From: Microvirga zambiensis WSM3693
GTDB taxonomy: Bacteria > Pseudomonadota > Alphaproteobacteria > Rhizobiales > Beijerinckiaceae
DNA length: 64,000 bases
Direction of reading: 5' to 3'
Assembly (NCBI RefSeq): GCF_016735695.1
Contig: NZ_JAERQD010000015.1
Coordinates: 62,001 to 126,000 of the forward strand
Under the pieces are notes generated by a model. That model was not told the origin of the DNA, made no database searches, and saw only the letters and a program-made list of their open reading frames with translations. Both the position numbers and the translations under genes were made by a program. Below are positions 35,416-43,711 of the stretch, one piece after another (within the stretch, counting starts at the first letter, position 1; the number at the start of each line of letters is the position of its first letter).

Positions 35416-35768
35416 GATGCTTCTCCACCAAGTGGGCCGGGCCCGCTGTTGTTCACATTGAGACCGGGGCCGTTTGGCGCGCTGGTCCGCAATTTCATCA
35501 AACAGTCTTCACCAGGGCCGGGAGGTTCGCATCGGATGAAGGTGTAACGATTTTTTAGTCGATGGTCCGACGTCCGCAGGGACTGACGTCTGCAGGCGGG
35601 AGGCTTAGGGCCAGACATCCGACTGGTCTAAGGTCCGACCTCCAACCTCGCCGTATCCTTACGCGCTATACTTATGGATAGAACGCTGGATCCTTAGGAT
35701 GGCAGTCCTGCCGAGATCGAAAACTCCGGTTATTCTGCCGAACTCATGAACCAGAAAGAAAAAGAGTC
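35416..35768. promoter_or_regulatory. 353-base upstream region of RTX peroxidase and HhH protein genes
   Basis: This gap separates two divergent genes. It contains GGAGAAG as the peroxidase ribosome-binding site, several GGGCCGGG tracts near 35434 and 35516, and a 12-base direct repeat GACGTC-Y-GCAGG at 35569-35580 and 35585-35596 with a 16-base period. GGTCCGAC occurs at about 35564 and again near 35633, where GACCTCC follows. No convincing -35/-10 pair was identified. The direct repeats are candidate regulator sites. Confidence 0.4.
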
Positions 35769-36146
35769 ATGCAAGGGGACGATCTTTTCCCGATCAAACG
35801 TTTCAGCCAGCGGGTGCAGGAAAGCATATTGGAGGAATTCGGAGGGCGATGCCCCTCTGCCTCCGAGGTGGCGCAGGTTCCGGACCCCCGTTTGCTCAAA
35901 CTACCGGGCTTCGGGCCGAAAACCCTTCGAAAAATCAGGTCCGTTACCGAATGCGGGAATCGAATCGCCGGCGAAGCGATTGTGCAATCCAGTACACGTC
36001 TCCAATCGGAGCTGGAGCAACTGGGAAGGGAAATCGGCGTCCTTCAGGATGAATTCCACCGCCGGCAGCGGGAGCTCGTCAGCAGGCTGGAGCTGATTTC
36101 GTCGGAGCTGGTCTTACGTTGGTCCGAATGCCAGCGAAAGGCATAG
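35769..36146 (+). CDS. small protein with helix-hairpin-helix motif and coiled coil
   Basis: A 125-residue protein. Residues 38-60 (PDPRLLKLPGFGPKTLRKIRSV) form a helix-hairpin-helix-like motif resembling the RNA polymerase alpha C-terminal domain and other DNA-binding HhH units. Residues 75-118 are a charged heptad-rich helix likely to form a coiled coil. No enzyme domain is present. It is divergent from the giant peroxidase and convergent with the two-component operon, with its own terminator. A DNA-associated or regulatory role is possible but not established. Confidence 0.6.
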   Translation: MQGDDLFPIKRFSQRVQESILEEFGGRCPSASEVAQVPDPRLLKLPGFGPKTLRKIRSVTECGNRIAGEAIVQSSTRLQSELEQLGREIGVLQDEFHRRQRELVSRLELISSELVLRWSECQRKA

Positions 36147-36224
36147 GCGATGGCCTCCGGTCCCGGTCGAATTGTCGCGAAACCCGCGAGTTGGAAGAAA
36201 CGTAACGATTAGAATAAATGGAAA

Positions 36225-36248
36225 AGAGATCGGCGATTGCCGATCTCT
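36225..36248. terminator. bidirectional intrinsic terminator
   Basis: AGAGATCGGC and GCCGATCTCT form a 10-base perfect stem with loop GATT. CTTTCTC follows on the plus strand and TTTTCC on the minus strand. It separates the convergent HhH protein and response-regulator genes. Confidence 0.85.
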
Positions 36249-36294
36249 CTTTCTCTCACGCTGAGACACTCAGCACTCTCTGGATTTACCCGCG

Positions 36295-36930
36295 CTACAA
36301 GTCACCCCATTCCCGCTTCGCAAGCAGCGCCGCCTCGACCCGGTTCTTGACGTTGAGCTTTTTCAGAATGTTTCCGACGTGGAACTTGACTGTCTTCTCC
36401 GTCACTTCCAGTCGCTCGGCGATCTCGCGGTTGGTGAGGCCCGCCAGAATCAAGCGCAATGTGCGCTCCTCACTTTCGGATAGAGAGGATATCGGATCTA
36501 CCCCTGCCTGCGCTTTGCTTGAGAGCAGTCGGAGAGCCAGGTTGGGAGAAATGAAAGAGCCGTCGGCTCTCACGCTCTTTACGGCAGCGATCAACTCCGG
36601 AGCCTTGATCCCTTTAAGGAGATAGCCGACGGCTCCAGCATCCAATGCGCGCGTCACGTCATCATCATCTTCAGAGACCGTCAGCATTACGACCTGTGGA
36701 GGCGATGGCAGGCTGCAGATCGCGCGCGCTGCTTCTATTCCATCGCCCGGCATCGAGATGTCGAGCAGGATGAGATCGAGTTCATGCGCTTTCACGAGCT
36801 CGATGGCATCCGTCGCCGAAGCTCCCTCCCCTACAACTTCGATCATATCATCTAGCGTGAGTGCCCGGATCACTCCGGCTCGCAACAGCGAGTGATCATC
36901 CACGACCGCGACGCGGGTTCTTTCAGCCAT
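36295..36930 (-). CDS. NarL/FixJ-type response regulator
   Basis: A 211-residue regulator with an intact receiver: VVDDHSLLRAG acidic pocket, phospho-acceptor Asp in DLILLDISMPG, Thr in VMLTVSEDD and Lys in YLLKGIK. A LuxR-type helix-turn-helix follows (LSESEERTLRLILAGLTNREIAERLEVTEKTVKFHVGNILKKL). The start at 36930 has GAGGAG upstream and overlaps the end of the kinase gene by eight bases, so kinase and regulator are coupled. The signal and targets are unknown; the divergent peroxidase and orphan regulator nearby are candidates. Confidence 0.9.
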   Translation of the reverse strand: MAERTRVAVVDDHSLLRAGVIRALTLDDMIEVVGEGASATDAIELVKAHELDLILLDISMPGDGIEAARAICSLPSPPQVVMLTVSEDDDDVTRALDAGAVGYLLKGIKAPELIAAVKSVRADGSFISPNLALRLLSSKAQAGVDPISSLSESEERTLRLILAGLTNREIAERLEVTEKTVKFHVGNILKKLNVKNRVEAALLAKREWGDL

Positions 36931-38341
36931 CCTGCTCCTCATCGGCAATGACAACACTCATTTCGACAGTGGTTCCACCATCCGTGAGATGAGTAACACG
37001 GAAGATGCCGCCGAGGCTCTCGACACGATCCCTCAGGCCGACAAGCCCCAAACCTGAGTCCGGGTTGGCCAGCTCGATAGGGCCGTCGCCTCCCTCATCC
37101 TGCACCACGACGCTCAAGACGGAATCTTCCAGCTTGCAGGTCACCCGCTGACCGTTGCCGCCCGCGTGGCGGAACGCATTGTTCAGCCCCTCCTGGAGGA
37201 CCCGGTAAACGCAGATCTTGATCGCATGCGTAAGCGGATGGGAGATCTCGTCGCAATGGACGGTCACTTTGGTCCCCGTGCGCCGTTCGTGATTGGTGAC
37301 CACCTGCTTTACGACAGCTGCAAGCGGCAGGTCCTCGATTTCCGGCAGCATCAGACCCTTCGAGGTCGTTCGGATATCGCGAAGAGCGTCCGAAAGAGCA
37401 GCTTCAAGGGAAGCCAGCTCCTCCTCACGCTGAGCGTTCGTGCGCGCTCGCCGCACATGTTCTACACTGAGCGCGGCAAAGCCGATGAGTTGCGCCGGGC
37501 CATCATGCAGATCGGCACCGATCCTGCGCAGATAGTTTTCCGTCAGCTCCGCTACGCGGCCCGACGCGCGCTGGGATCGTTCCTTGAGAAGCCGGTTATG
37601 CTGGGAGGCCTGCTCGATCTCGATCAGCCGTCCGCGAAGCTGATGCTGCTGCGAAAGAATGAGCTGGTTGCCTCGATAAACGATGCCGAACAGGCCGATC
37701 ATGATGATCGACGTCGCACCGGCGACGGCAAGCCATGTCTTGAACCGCAGCCACCAAAGTTCATGTTCGAGCTGCTGGGTGCTTTCATGAATCTCGGCAA
37801 CCGCGATCACGCGGCCGGAATAGTGCTCTCGAACGGGAACGTAGATCTCAAGGTATTTGGTGTCGATGCCCCGATCCAGATGCTCCCTGGCATCGAGGTT
37901 GGCATACTGAGCCGATATCTCGCCTCTCAAGGCCACGATCAGGCCGTCGGGCGGCGTAAATCTTCGCCCGATCAAATTTTCCGTCGTCGAATAGGCGACA
38001 AGCCCGCCCTCTTTCCAGATTTCAAGATAGGGAAATCGCTGCTTGAAATGGTCAGCGTTGAGAAGTTCGTTGAGTTCATCCCGCTCCTCAGGAGGCAGGA
38101 TATCTTCTGTCGCCAGAGCATGGGCCAGCGGAGAGACGAAGCTGTCCATGAGGAGGGCGGTCGAGGAAGCCGTATTCTCGATCGTCGTTCTCGACGCGAT
38201 CTCCGCGATGAACAGTCCGGCCGCCAACATCGCGACGAGCATGATCACACCGCCTGTCAGCACGAACTGGCGGGTCAGGCTCATGGTCGCCCAGATCGTG
38301 GTCTTGCGCCCTACCCTTGCTGGTGGCGCCAACTCGGACAT
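36923..38341 (-). CDS. NarL-family sensor histidine kinase
   Basis: A 472-residue membrane kinase. TM1 (VLTGGVIMLVAMLAAGLFIAEI) and TM2 (LAVAGATSIIMIGLFGIVY) bracket a periplasmic sensor of about 170 residues. A short linker helix and the HisKA_3 box RRIGADLHDGPAQLIGF follow, with phospho-acceptor His279. The HATPase part has VLQEGLNNAFRHAGG (N-box) and SGLGLVGLRDRVESLGG (G-box). No PAS, HAMP or heme motif is obvious. It phosphorylates the response regulator encoded just downstream. The sensor region does not reveal its ligand. Confidence 0.9.
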   Translation of the reverse strand: MSELAPPARVGRKTTIWATMSLTRQFVLTGGVIMLVAMLAAGLFIAEIASRTTIENTASSTALLMDSFVSPLAHALATEDILPPEERDELNELLNADHFKQRFPYLEIWKEGGLVAYSTTENLIGRRFTPPDGLIVALRGEISAQYANLDAREHLDRGIDTKYLEIYVPVREHYSGRVIAVAEIHESTQQLEHELWWLRFKTWLAVAGATSIIMIGLFGIVYRGNQLILSQQHQLRGRLIEIEQASQHNRLLKERSQRASGRVAELTENYLRRIGADLHDGPAQLIGFAALSVEHVRRARTNAQREEELASLEAALSDALRDIRTTSKGLMLPEIEDLPLAAVVKQVVTNHERRTGTKVTVHCDEISHPLTHAIKICVYRVLQEGLNNAFRHAGGNGQRVTCKLEDSVLSVVVQDEGGDGPIELANPDSGLGLVGLRDRVESLGGIFRVTHLTDGGTTVEMSVVIADEEQDG

Positions 38342-38706
38342 TCGTTCCTCGGAATTCGATTTGAGAGCTAAAGATTAATCAGCCGGGAATGTCTCCACAA
38401 TTGACGTTGGTCCGATACGCATACGGACCTTAGTCCAGGGAAATGGCGTGTTCAGATGCGCTCAGTGACAGAAATTCGCCACTAGTTCAATGGTTTAATG
38501 GGTCGCATGCAACGGAGCAAAATTCTCAAATGAAATGTTGTTATGATTAAAGACAGTACTCGATCTTACCTCCGATGGATTAACTCTTCCTGAGCCTGCG
38601 ATAGCCATCCTGTGCCAAGGACGGCAGCACAACTTCTAGATACTGTCCCAAAATGCGCACTTCGGCAAAGCTTGGCTTGCCCTCGAGGTGTGCGGGGGGA
38701 CATTTG
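38342..38706. other. 365-base divergent intergenic region
   Basis: This gap lies between the divergent kinase and the orphan LuxR-type regulator. It is more AT-rich than its surroundings (38480-38570), consistent with promoters in both directions, and ends in GGGGGGA as the ribosome-binding site for ATG 38707. No open frame with gene-like character and no strong hairpin or palindrome was found. Confidence 0.4.
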
Positions 38707-39426
38707 ATGAAATTGATTTCGCTTGCCCTGATCGACGATCAGCCGATCGTCGTTGAGGGGCTGAGGCATGCTCTTGGATCGCAGGATGCTTTCGAGATTG
38801 TAGCGACAGGCGCAACATCACGAGAGCTCCGCGACGTTGCGGAGCAATTTCGTCCCGATCTGATTATCATAGGTTTATCGCCATCGGATGGCGCATTGCA
38901 GACGATCTCCGAGACCAAGGCCAAATTCCCGAGCATCAAGATCGTGGTGTTCACGGCAGATCCCGACGTGGAGCACGCCGTGAGCGCTCTCGAAGCGGGA
39001 GCACAGGGTTATGTGTCGAAGTCCTGCCAGTTGGATGAACTTCTTCACGCGGTTTCGGCGGCGATCGCCGGAGAAACCTACATATCCCGGAATTTCGCAA
39101 GCAGGGTTCTGACCGCGCTGCGCAGCGCTTCCCTGCGCAAGGTTACCGTCGAAGCGCTCAAGCTGAGCGCGCGCGAGAACCAGATCGTTCGGCTCCTGCT
39201 CGACGGAAAGACCAACCGGGAGATGTCGTTCGATCTCGGCATCACGGAGAGAACCGTCAAACACTACATGACGATCCTGATGCAGAAGCTGAATGCTCGA
39301 AACCGAGTGGAAGCCGTGATCGCAGCACAAAATCTCGGGCGCCCTGCGGCATCAGGCACCAAGAGAAGCGGCTTCGGCCGCCTTGATCAGCCATACGCGA
39401 CTTCCGACCGCTCCTATCATTCATGA
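38707..39426 (+). CDS. orphan LuxR-family regulator with degenerate receiver
   Basis: A 239-residue protein with a receiver-like domain (1-120) and a LuxR helix-turn-helix (about 165-220: LSARENQIVRLLLDGKTNREMSFDLGITERTVKHYMTILMQKL). The acidic pair in LIDDQP, the Thr in VFTAD and the Lys in YVSKS are kept. At the phospho-acceptor position the sequence reads DLIIIGLSPSDG, with Gly in place of Asp (codon GGT at about 38870). It is therefore unlikely to be phosphorylated in the usual way. No kinase is in its own transcript; the NarL-type pair is divergent. Start chosen from the G-rich site and family N-terminus. Confidence 0.87.
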   Translation: MKLISLALIDDQPIVVEGLRHALGSQDAFEIVATGATSRELRDVAEQFRPDLIIIGLSPSDGALQTISETKAKFPSIKIVVFTADPDVEHAVSALEAGAQGYVSKSCQLDELLHAVSAAIAGETYISRNFASRVLTALRSASLRKVTVEALKLSARENQIVRLLLDGKTNREMSFDLGITERTVKHYMTILMQKLNARNRVEAVIAAQNLGRPAASGTKRSGFGRLDQPYATSDRSYHS

Positions 39427-39430
39427 TGCG

Positions 39431-39462
39431 GGTCGGCGCAAATCCGGCGCCGACCGTCTTTT
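39431..39462 (+). terminator. intrinsic terminator after orphan regulator
   Basis: GGTCGGCGC and GCGCCGACC form a 9-base stem with a 7-base loop, followed by GTCTTTT. It lies between the convergent LuxR-type and Lrp-type genes. Confidence 0.85.
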
Positions 39463-39542
39463 GACGCGACCATGACCAGCGGTCATTTCAAGCCACATGC
39501 GCCATGGCGGAAGGTCTCAACCTTTCCTTTCCCGATACTGCT

Positions 39543-40016
39543 TCAGTCATCGATGAAGAGGCCATGAAAAGCGTCACTGGCTTTCACGTTCTTCGTCACG
39601 ACATAGGTAAAATACCGCTCGATCCCCAGATTGAGTTGCAGAAGCCGGTCGATCAACCTTTGATAGTCATCAATATCGGCTGAAACAACCTTAAGCATAT
39701 AGTCTATCCCCCCGCCGGTCGCGTCACAGGAAATCACGGCCGGCTCCTTGAGGATTGCCGCCTCGAATCGCTGAAAATCGGCCTGGTGGTGGCTTTTGAG
39801 GGTGATCTCCACCAGGACCGTCGTGCGTCGCAAGAACTTGTCGGAATTGATCCGGGCCGTGTAGCCGGCAATGACCCCGTTCTTCTCCAACCGGCTGAGA
39901 CGCTCCCAGCAGGCCGTCGGCGATAGATTGACGGCCTCGGCCAGCCGAAGCTTGGTCATCCGGCCGTCACCCTGAAGCACGGACAGAATTTTAAGGTCGA
40001 TCTTGTCGAGTTTCAT
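39543..40016 (-). CDS. Lrp/AsnC family regulator of ectoine catabolism (DoeX/AsnC-like)
   Basis: A 157-residue feast/famine regulator with an N-terminal helix-turn-helix (LDKIDLKILSVLQGDGRMTKLRLAEAV, SPTACWERLSRLEKNGVI) and a C-terminal ligand-binding RAM domain (DATGGGIDYMLKVVSADIDDYQ). It is divergent from the MocR regulator at the head of an ectoine-degradation cluster, where Lrp/AsnC proteins called DoeX or AsnC are a known component. MKLDKIDL at 40016 is the usual N-terminus; an in-frame ATG at 40040 is less likely. It probably binds an ectoine-derived amino acid and adjusts expression of the cluster. Confidence 0.85.
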   Translation of the reverse strand: MKLDKIDLKILSVLQGDGRMTKLRLAEAVNLSPTACWERLSRLEKNGVIAGYTARINSDKFLRRTTVLVEITLKSHHQADFQRFEAAILKEPAVISCDATGGGIDYMLKVVSADIDDYQRLIDRLLQLNLGIERYFTYVVTKNVKASDAFHGLFIDD

Positions 40017-40041
40017 GACTTTCCCAAGCTCTTGGCGCATT

Positions 40042-40052
40042 GTAATGATTAC
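40042..40052. promoter_or_regulatory. palindrome between asnC-like and enuR-like genes
   Basis: GTAATGATTAC is a perfect 11-base palindrome in the 62-base divergent spacer between the Lrp-type and MocR-type regulators. Its location suggests an autoregulatory operator. No binding data can be inferred. Confidence 0.4.
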
Positions 40053-40078
40053 CTATGCTATCCTCCTGAGACAATGCC

Positions 40079-41539
40079 ATGCGCGAGCCCCCTCGCCCTT
40101 TGATCGACCACCGCCCTTCCGACGCCCCACACGACGCTGCCGCCGAGGACTGGCGCCCCGTATTGGTGAAGCGCAAGGGGGCGACGAAGCACAAGCTTCT
40201 GACGGAACGGATCATTGCGGATATCGATACCGACGTTCTGCGCCCTCATACACGCATGCCGACCCATCGCGACCTCGCGCGCCGGCTCGGGGTATCGGTG
40301 CAGACCGTGAGCCTCAGCTACAAGGAGGCTGAGCAGCGGGGCTACCTGCGGGGCGAGGTCGGCCGTGGCACCTTCGTCCGCAGCCGTGTAACGGAAAAGG
40401 CCGACCGCTTCATGCTCGACCGCGACCCCGGGGAGATCGTCGACCTCTCGATCATCCGGGCCGTCTATACGGAAGCGCATGAGCGCGCGTCGCGCGGGGC
40501 CATGGGGCAGCTTGCCGAGGGCGACAACAGCGCCTTCATGCGCCCGTGCCGGCCCATCGCGGGATTGGATCGGCACCGGATGGCGGCTCAGGTCTGGTTG
40601 AAAGGCCTCGGAGTCGCTCCAAGCAAGGATCGTATCCTCATCACGAACGGCGCCGCCCATGGCCTGTTCCTGGCCATCGCAGCCATCGTTCGGCCGGGCG
40701 AGATCGTCCTCACCGAGCACCTCACCGACCACGGCATCATCGGGCTGTCGAACGTTCTCGGATTCACCCTAAGGGGCCTCCCGACGGATCAGGAAGGCGT
40801 TCTGGTGGAGGCCTTCGAGGAGGCCTGCCGGGCCGGCGGGGTGAAGGCCCTGGTGCTCGTCCCCTCCCTCGGCAATCCGACCAGCCACGTCATGGGAGCC
40901 GAGCGCCGGCTGGCCATTGCCGAGGTCGCGCGCCGTTACGGCGTCTTCGTGGTCGAGGACGAAGTCTACAAGCCGATGCTGGAGACGCCACTTCCTTCGA
41001 TCACCGAGCTGTTGCCGGATCTCGGCTTCTTCGTCACGAGCTTCACCAAGACGGTCATGACCGGGTTGCGCGTCGGCTATCTCGTGGTTCCGCCCCAATA
41101 CAGCATCCGGGTTGCCAGCATCCTGCGCGTGACGAGCTGGAGCGCCACGAATCTGCCTGCCGAGATCGCGACCCGATGGATCGAAGACGGCACGGCCCAG
41201 GCCCTGATCGACATTCAGCGTCAGGAGGCGCGCGCGCGTCAGGCCCTCGTTGCGGAGTTCCTCGGCGAGCATGTGGCGCAGACCCACCCGCTGTCCCTGT
41301 GCGCCTGGCTGAAAGTCCCGACGCGATGGGCTGAGGAAAGTCTCGTGCGGGCCCTCGCCCAGAAGAACATTGCAGTCACGCCGTCAGACCCTTTCATCGC
41401 CGGCGGGCATCAATCGGCAGGGATTCGCATCTGTCTCGGCGGTCGGCTGTCACACGCCGCTCTCGGCCGATCGCTGCAGGCGATTGCTCACACGTTCGAG
41501 CAACTGCCGCCGGTCTTCGACGTCGGGATAATCGTGTAG
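40079..41539 (+). CDS. enuR: MocR-type (GntR/aminotransferase) regulator, EnuR-like
   Basis: A 486-residue fusion of a GntR winged helix (about 35-105: RMPTHRDLARRLGVSVQTVS) with a fold-type I aminotransferase domain. The PLP-binding Lys324 lies in SFTKTVMTGLR, preceded by VVEDEVYKPML and NPTSHVMG. It is adjacent to and upstream of eutB. In ectoine-catabolising bacteria EnuR represses the import and degradation genes and is released by diaminobutyrate or its N-alpha-acetyl form bound to PLP. The same role is inferred here. The ribosome-binding site before ATG 40079 is weak. Confidence 0.87.
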   Translation: MREPPRPLIDHRPSDAPHDAAAEDWRPVLVKRKGATKHKLLTERIIADIDTDVLRPHTRMPTHRDLARRLGVSVQTVSLSYKEAEQRGYLRGEVGRGTFVRSRVTEKADRFMLDRDPGEIVDLSIIRAVYTEAHERASRGAMGQLAEGDNSAFMRPCRPIAGLDRHRMAAQVWLKGLGVAPSKDRILITNGAAHGLFLAIAAIVRPGEIVLTEHLTDHGIIGLSNVLGFTLRGLPTDQEGVLVEAFEEACRAGGVKALVLVPSLGNPTSHVMGAERRLAIAEVARRYGVFVVEDEVYKPMLETPLPSITELLPDLGFFVTSFTKTVMTGLRVGYLVVPPQYSIRVASILRVTSWSATNLPAEIATRWIEDGTAQALIDIQRQEARARQALVAEFLGEHVAQTHPLSLCAWLKVPTRWAEESLVRALAQKNIAVTPSDPFIAGGHQSAGIRICLGGRLSHAALGRSLQAIAHTFEQLPPVFDVGIIV

Positions 41540-41560
41540 CGGAAAAAGCGGCAATTGTTT

Positions 41561-41584
41561 CATGACAATATAAATATTGACATG
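41561..41584. promoter_or_regulatory. 24-base palindrome upstream of eutB
   Basis: A hyphenated palindrome of the form CATG-n-CAATAT-nn-ATATTG-n-CATG lies in the 172-base gap between enuR and eutB. TTGACA (41578-41583) overlaps its right half and could be a -35 box. It is the best operator candidate for EnuR or the Lrp-type regulator at the promoter of the catabolic operon. Confidence 0.55.
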
Positions 41585-41711
41585 ATTTAGAGTGCATCGC
41601 ACCCTCACTTTGTCCTGACAAAGAGATGGCAGGTGCATCGATGATCACAGCACGACTTCTCCGCGAAACGGACAAAACCGGTCTCGCGATCGCTTGTGCG
41701 GATTGCTGCGC

Positions 41712-42698
41712 ATGACGATAGGCCTGAACGAAATCGTGCAGGCCCAAGAGCGTATCGCCGATCATCTTCGGCGCACACCCCTGATTTCCTCCGCCGCTCT
41801 GACCACCCTTTGCGGTGCCCCGATCCATCTCAAGCTCGAGAGCCGTCAAGCGACAGGCAGCTTCAAGCTCCGCGGTGCGACCAATGCGGTTCTTTCCTTG
41901 AGCGATGAGGCGCGGCAGCGCGGGCTCGTGACGGCTTCGACGGGCAATCATGGACGCGCCCTTGCTCATGCCGCCTCAGCTCAAGGCGCGAGAGCCGTCG
42001 TCTGCATGTCTGCCTTGGTGCCTGGCAACAAGGTCGATGCAGTGCGGGCACTGGGAGCCGATGTCCGCATCGTCGGACACTCGCAGGACGATGCGCAGCA
42101 GGAAGTCGAGAGGCTGGTGACCGAGGCAGGCCTGACGGAAATTCCGCCGTTCGATCATGCCGCCGTCATTGCCGGCCAGGGCACCATCGGATTGGAAATC
42201 TTTGAGGATTGTCCAGGTGTCGACCTTGTTCTCGTTCCTCTCTCCGGCGGAGGGCTGGCGTCCGGCGTGGCCGCGGCGATCAAGGGGAGGCTCCCGCGAG
42301 CCCGCGTCATCGGCGTTTCGATGGCTCGCGGCGCGGCCATGCACGAAAGCCTGCGAGCGGGAAAGCCCGTTGCAGTCGAGGAATTGGAAACCCTGGCCGA
42401 TTCCCTCGGCGGCGGCGTCGGCCTGAACAACCAATACACCTTTGCCATGTGCCGAGACCTTCTCGACGATGTCGTTCTTCTCACCGAGGACGAAATCGCG
42501 GAGGGCATCCGCCATGCCTTCGTCGCCGAGGGCGAAATGGTGGAGGGAGCCGGCGCAGTCGGTATCGCCGCTTTATTGGCAAGCAAGGTCGAAGTGAGAG
42601 GCCCGACCGTGGTTCTCGTCTCCGGCCGCAACATCGATGAGGCGAGACACCGGCAGCTCGTCAGCCACCGGGAAGATGCAGCTGGAGGGCGCAGCTGA
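41712..42698 (+). CDS. eutB: hydroxyectoine utilisation dehydratase EutB (threonine dehydratase-like)
   Basis: A 328-residue PLP enzyme of the serine/threonine dehydratase fold. The PLP Lys is in ATGSFKLRGA (about residue 55), the substrate loop is TASTGNHGRALAHAA and the phosphate-binding glycine loop is PLSGGGLASGVAAAI. It is placed with eutC, doeA and doeB, the arrangement known for ectoine/hydroxyectoine catabolism, where EutB acts on the hydroxylated intermediate. ATG 41712 is chosen over a TTG at 41694 because it gives the family length. Its TGA overlaps the ATG of eutC by one base. Confidence 0.85.
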   Translation: MTIGLNEIVQAQERIADHLRRTPLISSAALTTLCGAPIHLKLESRQATGSFKLRGATNAVLSLSDEARQRGLVTASTGNHGRALAHAASAQGARAVVCMSALVPGNKVDAVRALGADVRIVGHSQDDAQQEVERLVTEAGLTEIPPFDHAAVIAGQGTIGLEIFEDCPGVDLVLVPLSGGGLASGVAAAIKGRLPRARVIGVSMARGAAMHESLRAGKPVAVEELETLADSLGGGVGLNNQYTFAMCRDLLDDVVLLTEDEIAEGIRHAFVAEGEMVEGAGAVGIAALLASKVEVRGPTVVLVSGRNIDEARHRQLVSHREDAAGGRS

Positions 42699-43711
42699 TG
42701 GCAAGGATGCTCGTTCTCACCGAACCCGATCTCCGCAAGGTCGTCCGGCTCGATGCCAGCGCAGTCGCATGCGTGGAAGATGCCTTCGCGGCTCTCGCCA
42801 CCAAGCCCGTCGTCATGCCCCCGATCCTGCGGCTCGATATCGCCGAGTATCGCGGCGAGGTCGACGTGAAGACCGCCTATGTGCCGGGCGTCGACGGCTT
42901 CGCGATCAAGGTAAGCCCGGGCTTCTTCGATAACCCGAAGCTTGGGCTGCCGAGCCTCAACGGCCTCATGGTCCTGCTGAGCTCGAGAACCGGCCTCGTC
43001 GAAGCTTTGCTCCTCGACAATGGTTACCTGACCGACGTGCGTACGGCCGCGGCCGGTGCAGTCGCGGCAAAGCATCTCTCACGTCCAGACGCTCAGGTTG
43101 CAGCGATCTTCGGAGCGGGTATCCAGGCGCGGCTGCAGCTCGAGGCGCTCACCCTGGTGCGACCGATCACGCAAGCGCGGATCTGGGCCCGCGACCCCGC
43201 CAAGGCGGAGGCAGCTGCGAGAGAACTGACCGCCTCGCTTCGCATTCCGGTTAAGGCCGTCTCGGCGCCGAAAGATGCCTGTGACGGGGCGGACATCATT
43301 GTCACCACGACACCGTCCGAGCATCCGATCCTGAAGGCGGAGTGGCTCCGACCCGGCCAGCATCTGACGGCGATGGGCTCCGATTCCGAGCACAAGAACG
43401 AGATCGAGTCCGCTGCATTAACCCAAGTGACCTATATCGCCGACAGCGTCGCTCAGACACGGCGTCTTGGCGAATTGCATCACGCCATCCAGGCGGGCCT
43501 GATTGCGCCGGATCAAACCTTTGGCGAGCTGGGTCAGGTGATTGCCGGACAGATCCCGGGCCGTGAAAGCCCTGACGCCATCACCCTCTGCGACCTAACC
43601 GGCACCGGCGTGCAGGACACCGCCATCGCTACCCTCGCCCGCCGGCGCGCCATGGATGCTGGCGCCGGATGGGCCATCGACACGCAAGAACCAACCGGAG
43701 GCACGTCTTGA
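42698..43711 (+). CDS. eutC: ectoine utilisation protein EutC (ornithine cyclodeaminase family)
   Basis: A 337-residue protein of the ornithine cyclodeaminase/ketimine reductase family. The NAD-binding motif AAIFGAGIQARLQLEAL lies near residue 132, and VKVSPGFF and IVTTTPSEHPIL are typical. A GGAGG site overlaps the end of eutB. It acts with EutB (and EutA in other organisms) to turn the hydroxyectoine-derived intermediate into an aspartate-pathway compound. Its stop overlaps the TTG start of doeA. Confidence 0.87.
   Translation: MARMLVLTEPDLRKVVRLDASAVACVEDAFAALATKPVVMPPILRLDIAEYRGEVDVKTAYVPGVDGFAIKVSPGFFDNPKLGLPSLNGLMVLLSSRTGLVEALLLDNGYLTDVRTAAAGAVAAKHLSRPDAQVAAIFGAGIQARLQLEALTLVRPITQARIWARDPAKAEAAARELTASLRIPVKAVSAPKDACDGADIIVTTTPSEHPILKAEWLRPGQHLTAMGSDSEHKNEIESAALTQVTYIADSVAQTRRLGELHHAIQAGLIAPDQTFGELGQVIAGQIPGRESPDAITLCDLTGTGVQDTAIATLARRRAMDAGAGWAIDTQEPTGGTS

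Noticed and set aside
39427..39542. Possible tRNA or small RNA between the convergent regulators
   Set aside because: Only a simple terminator hairpin is present; no cloverleaf-like arms or conserved TTC loop were found.
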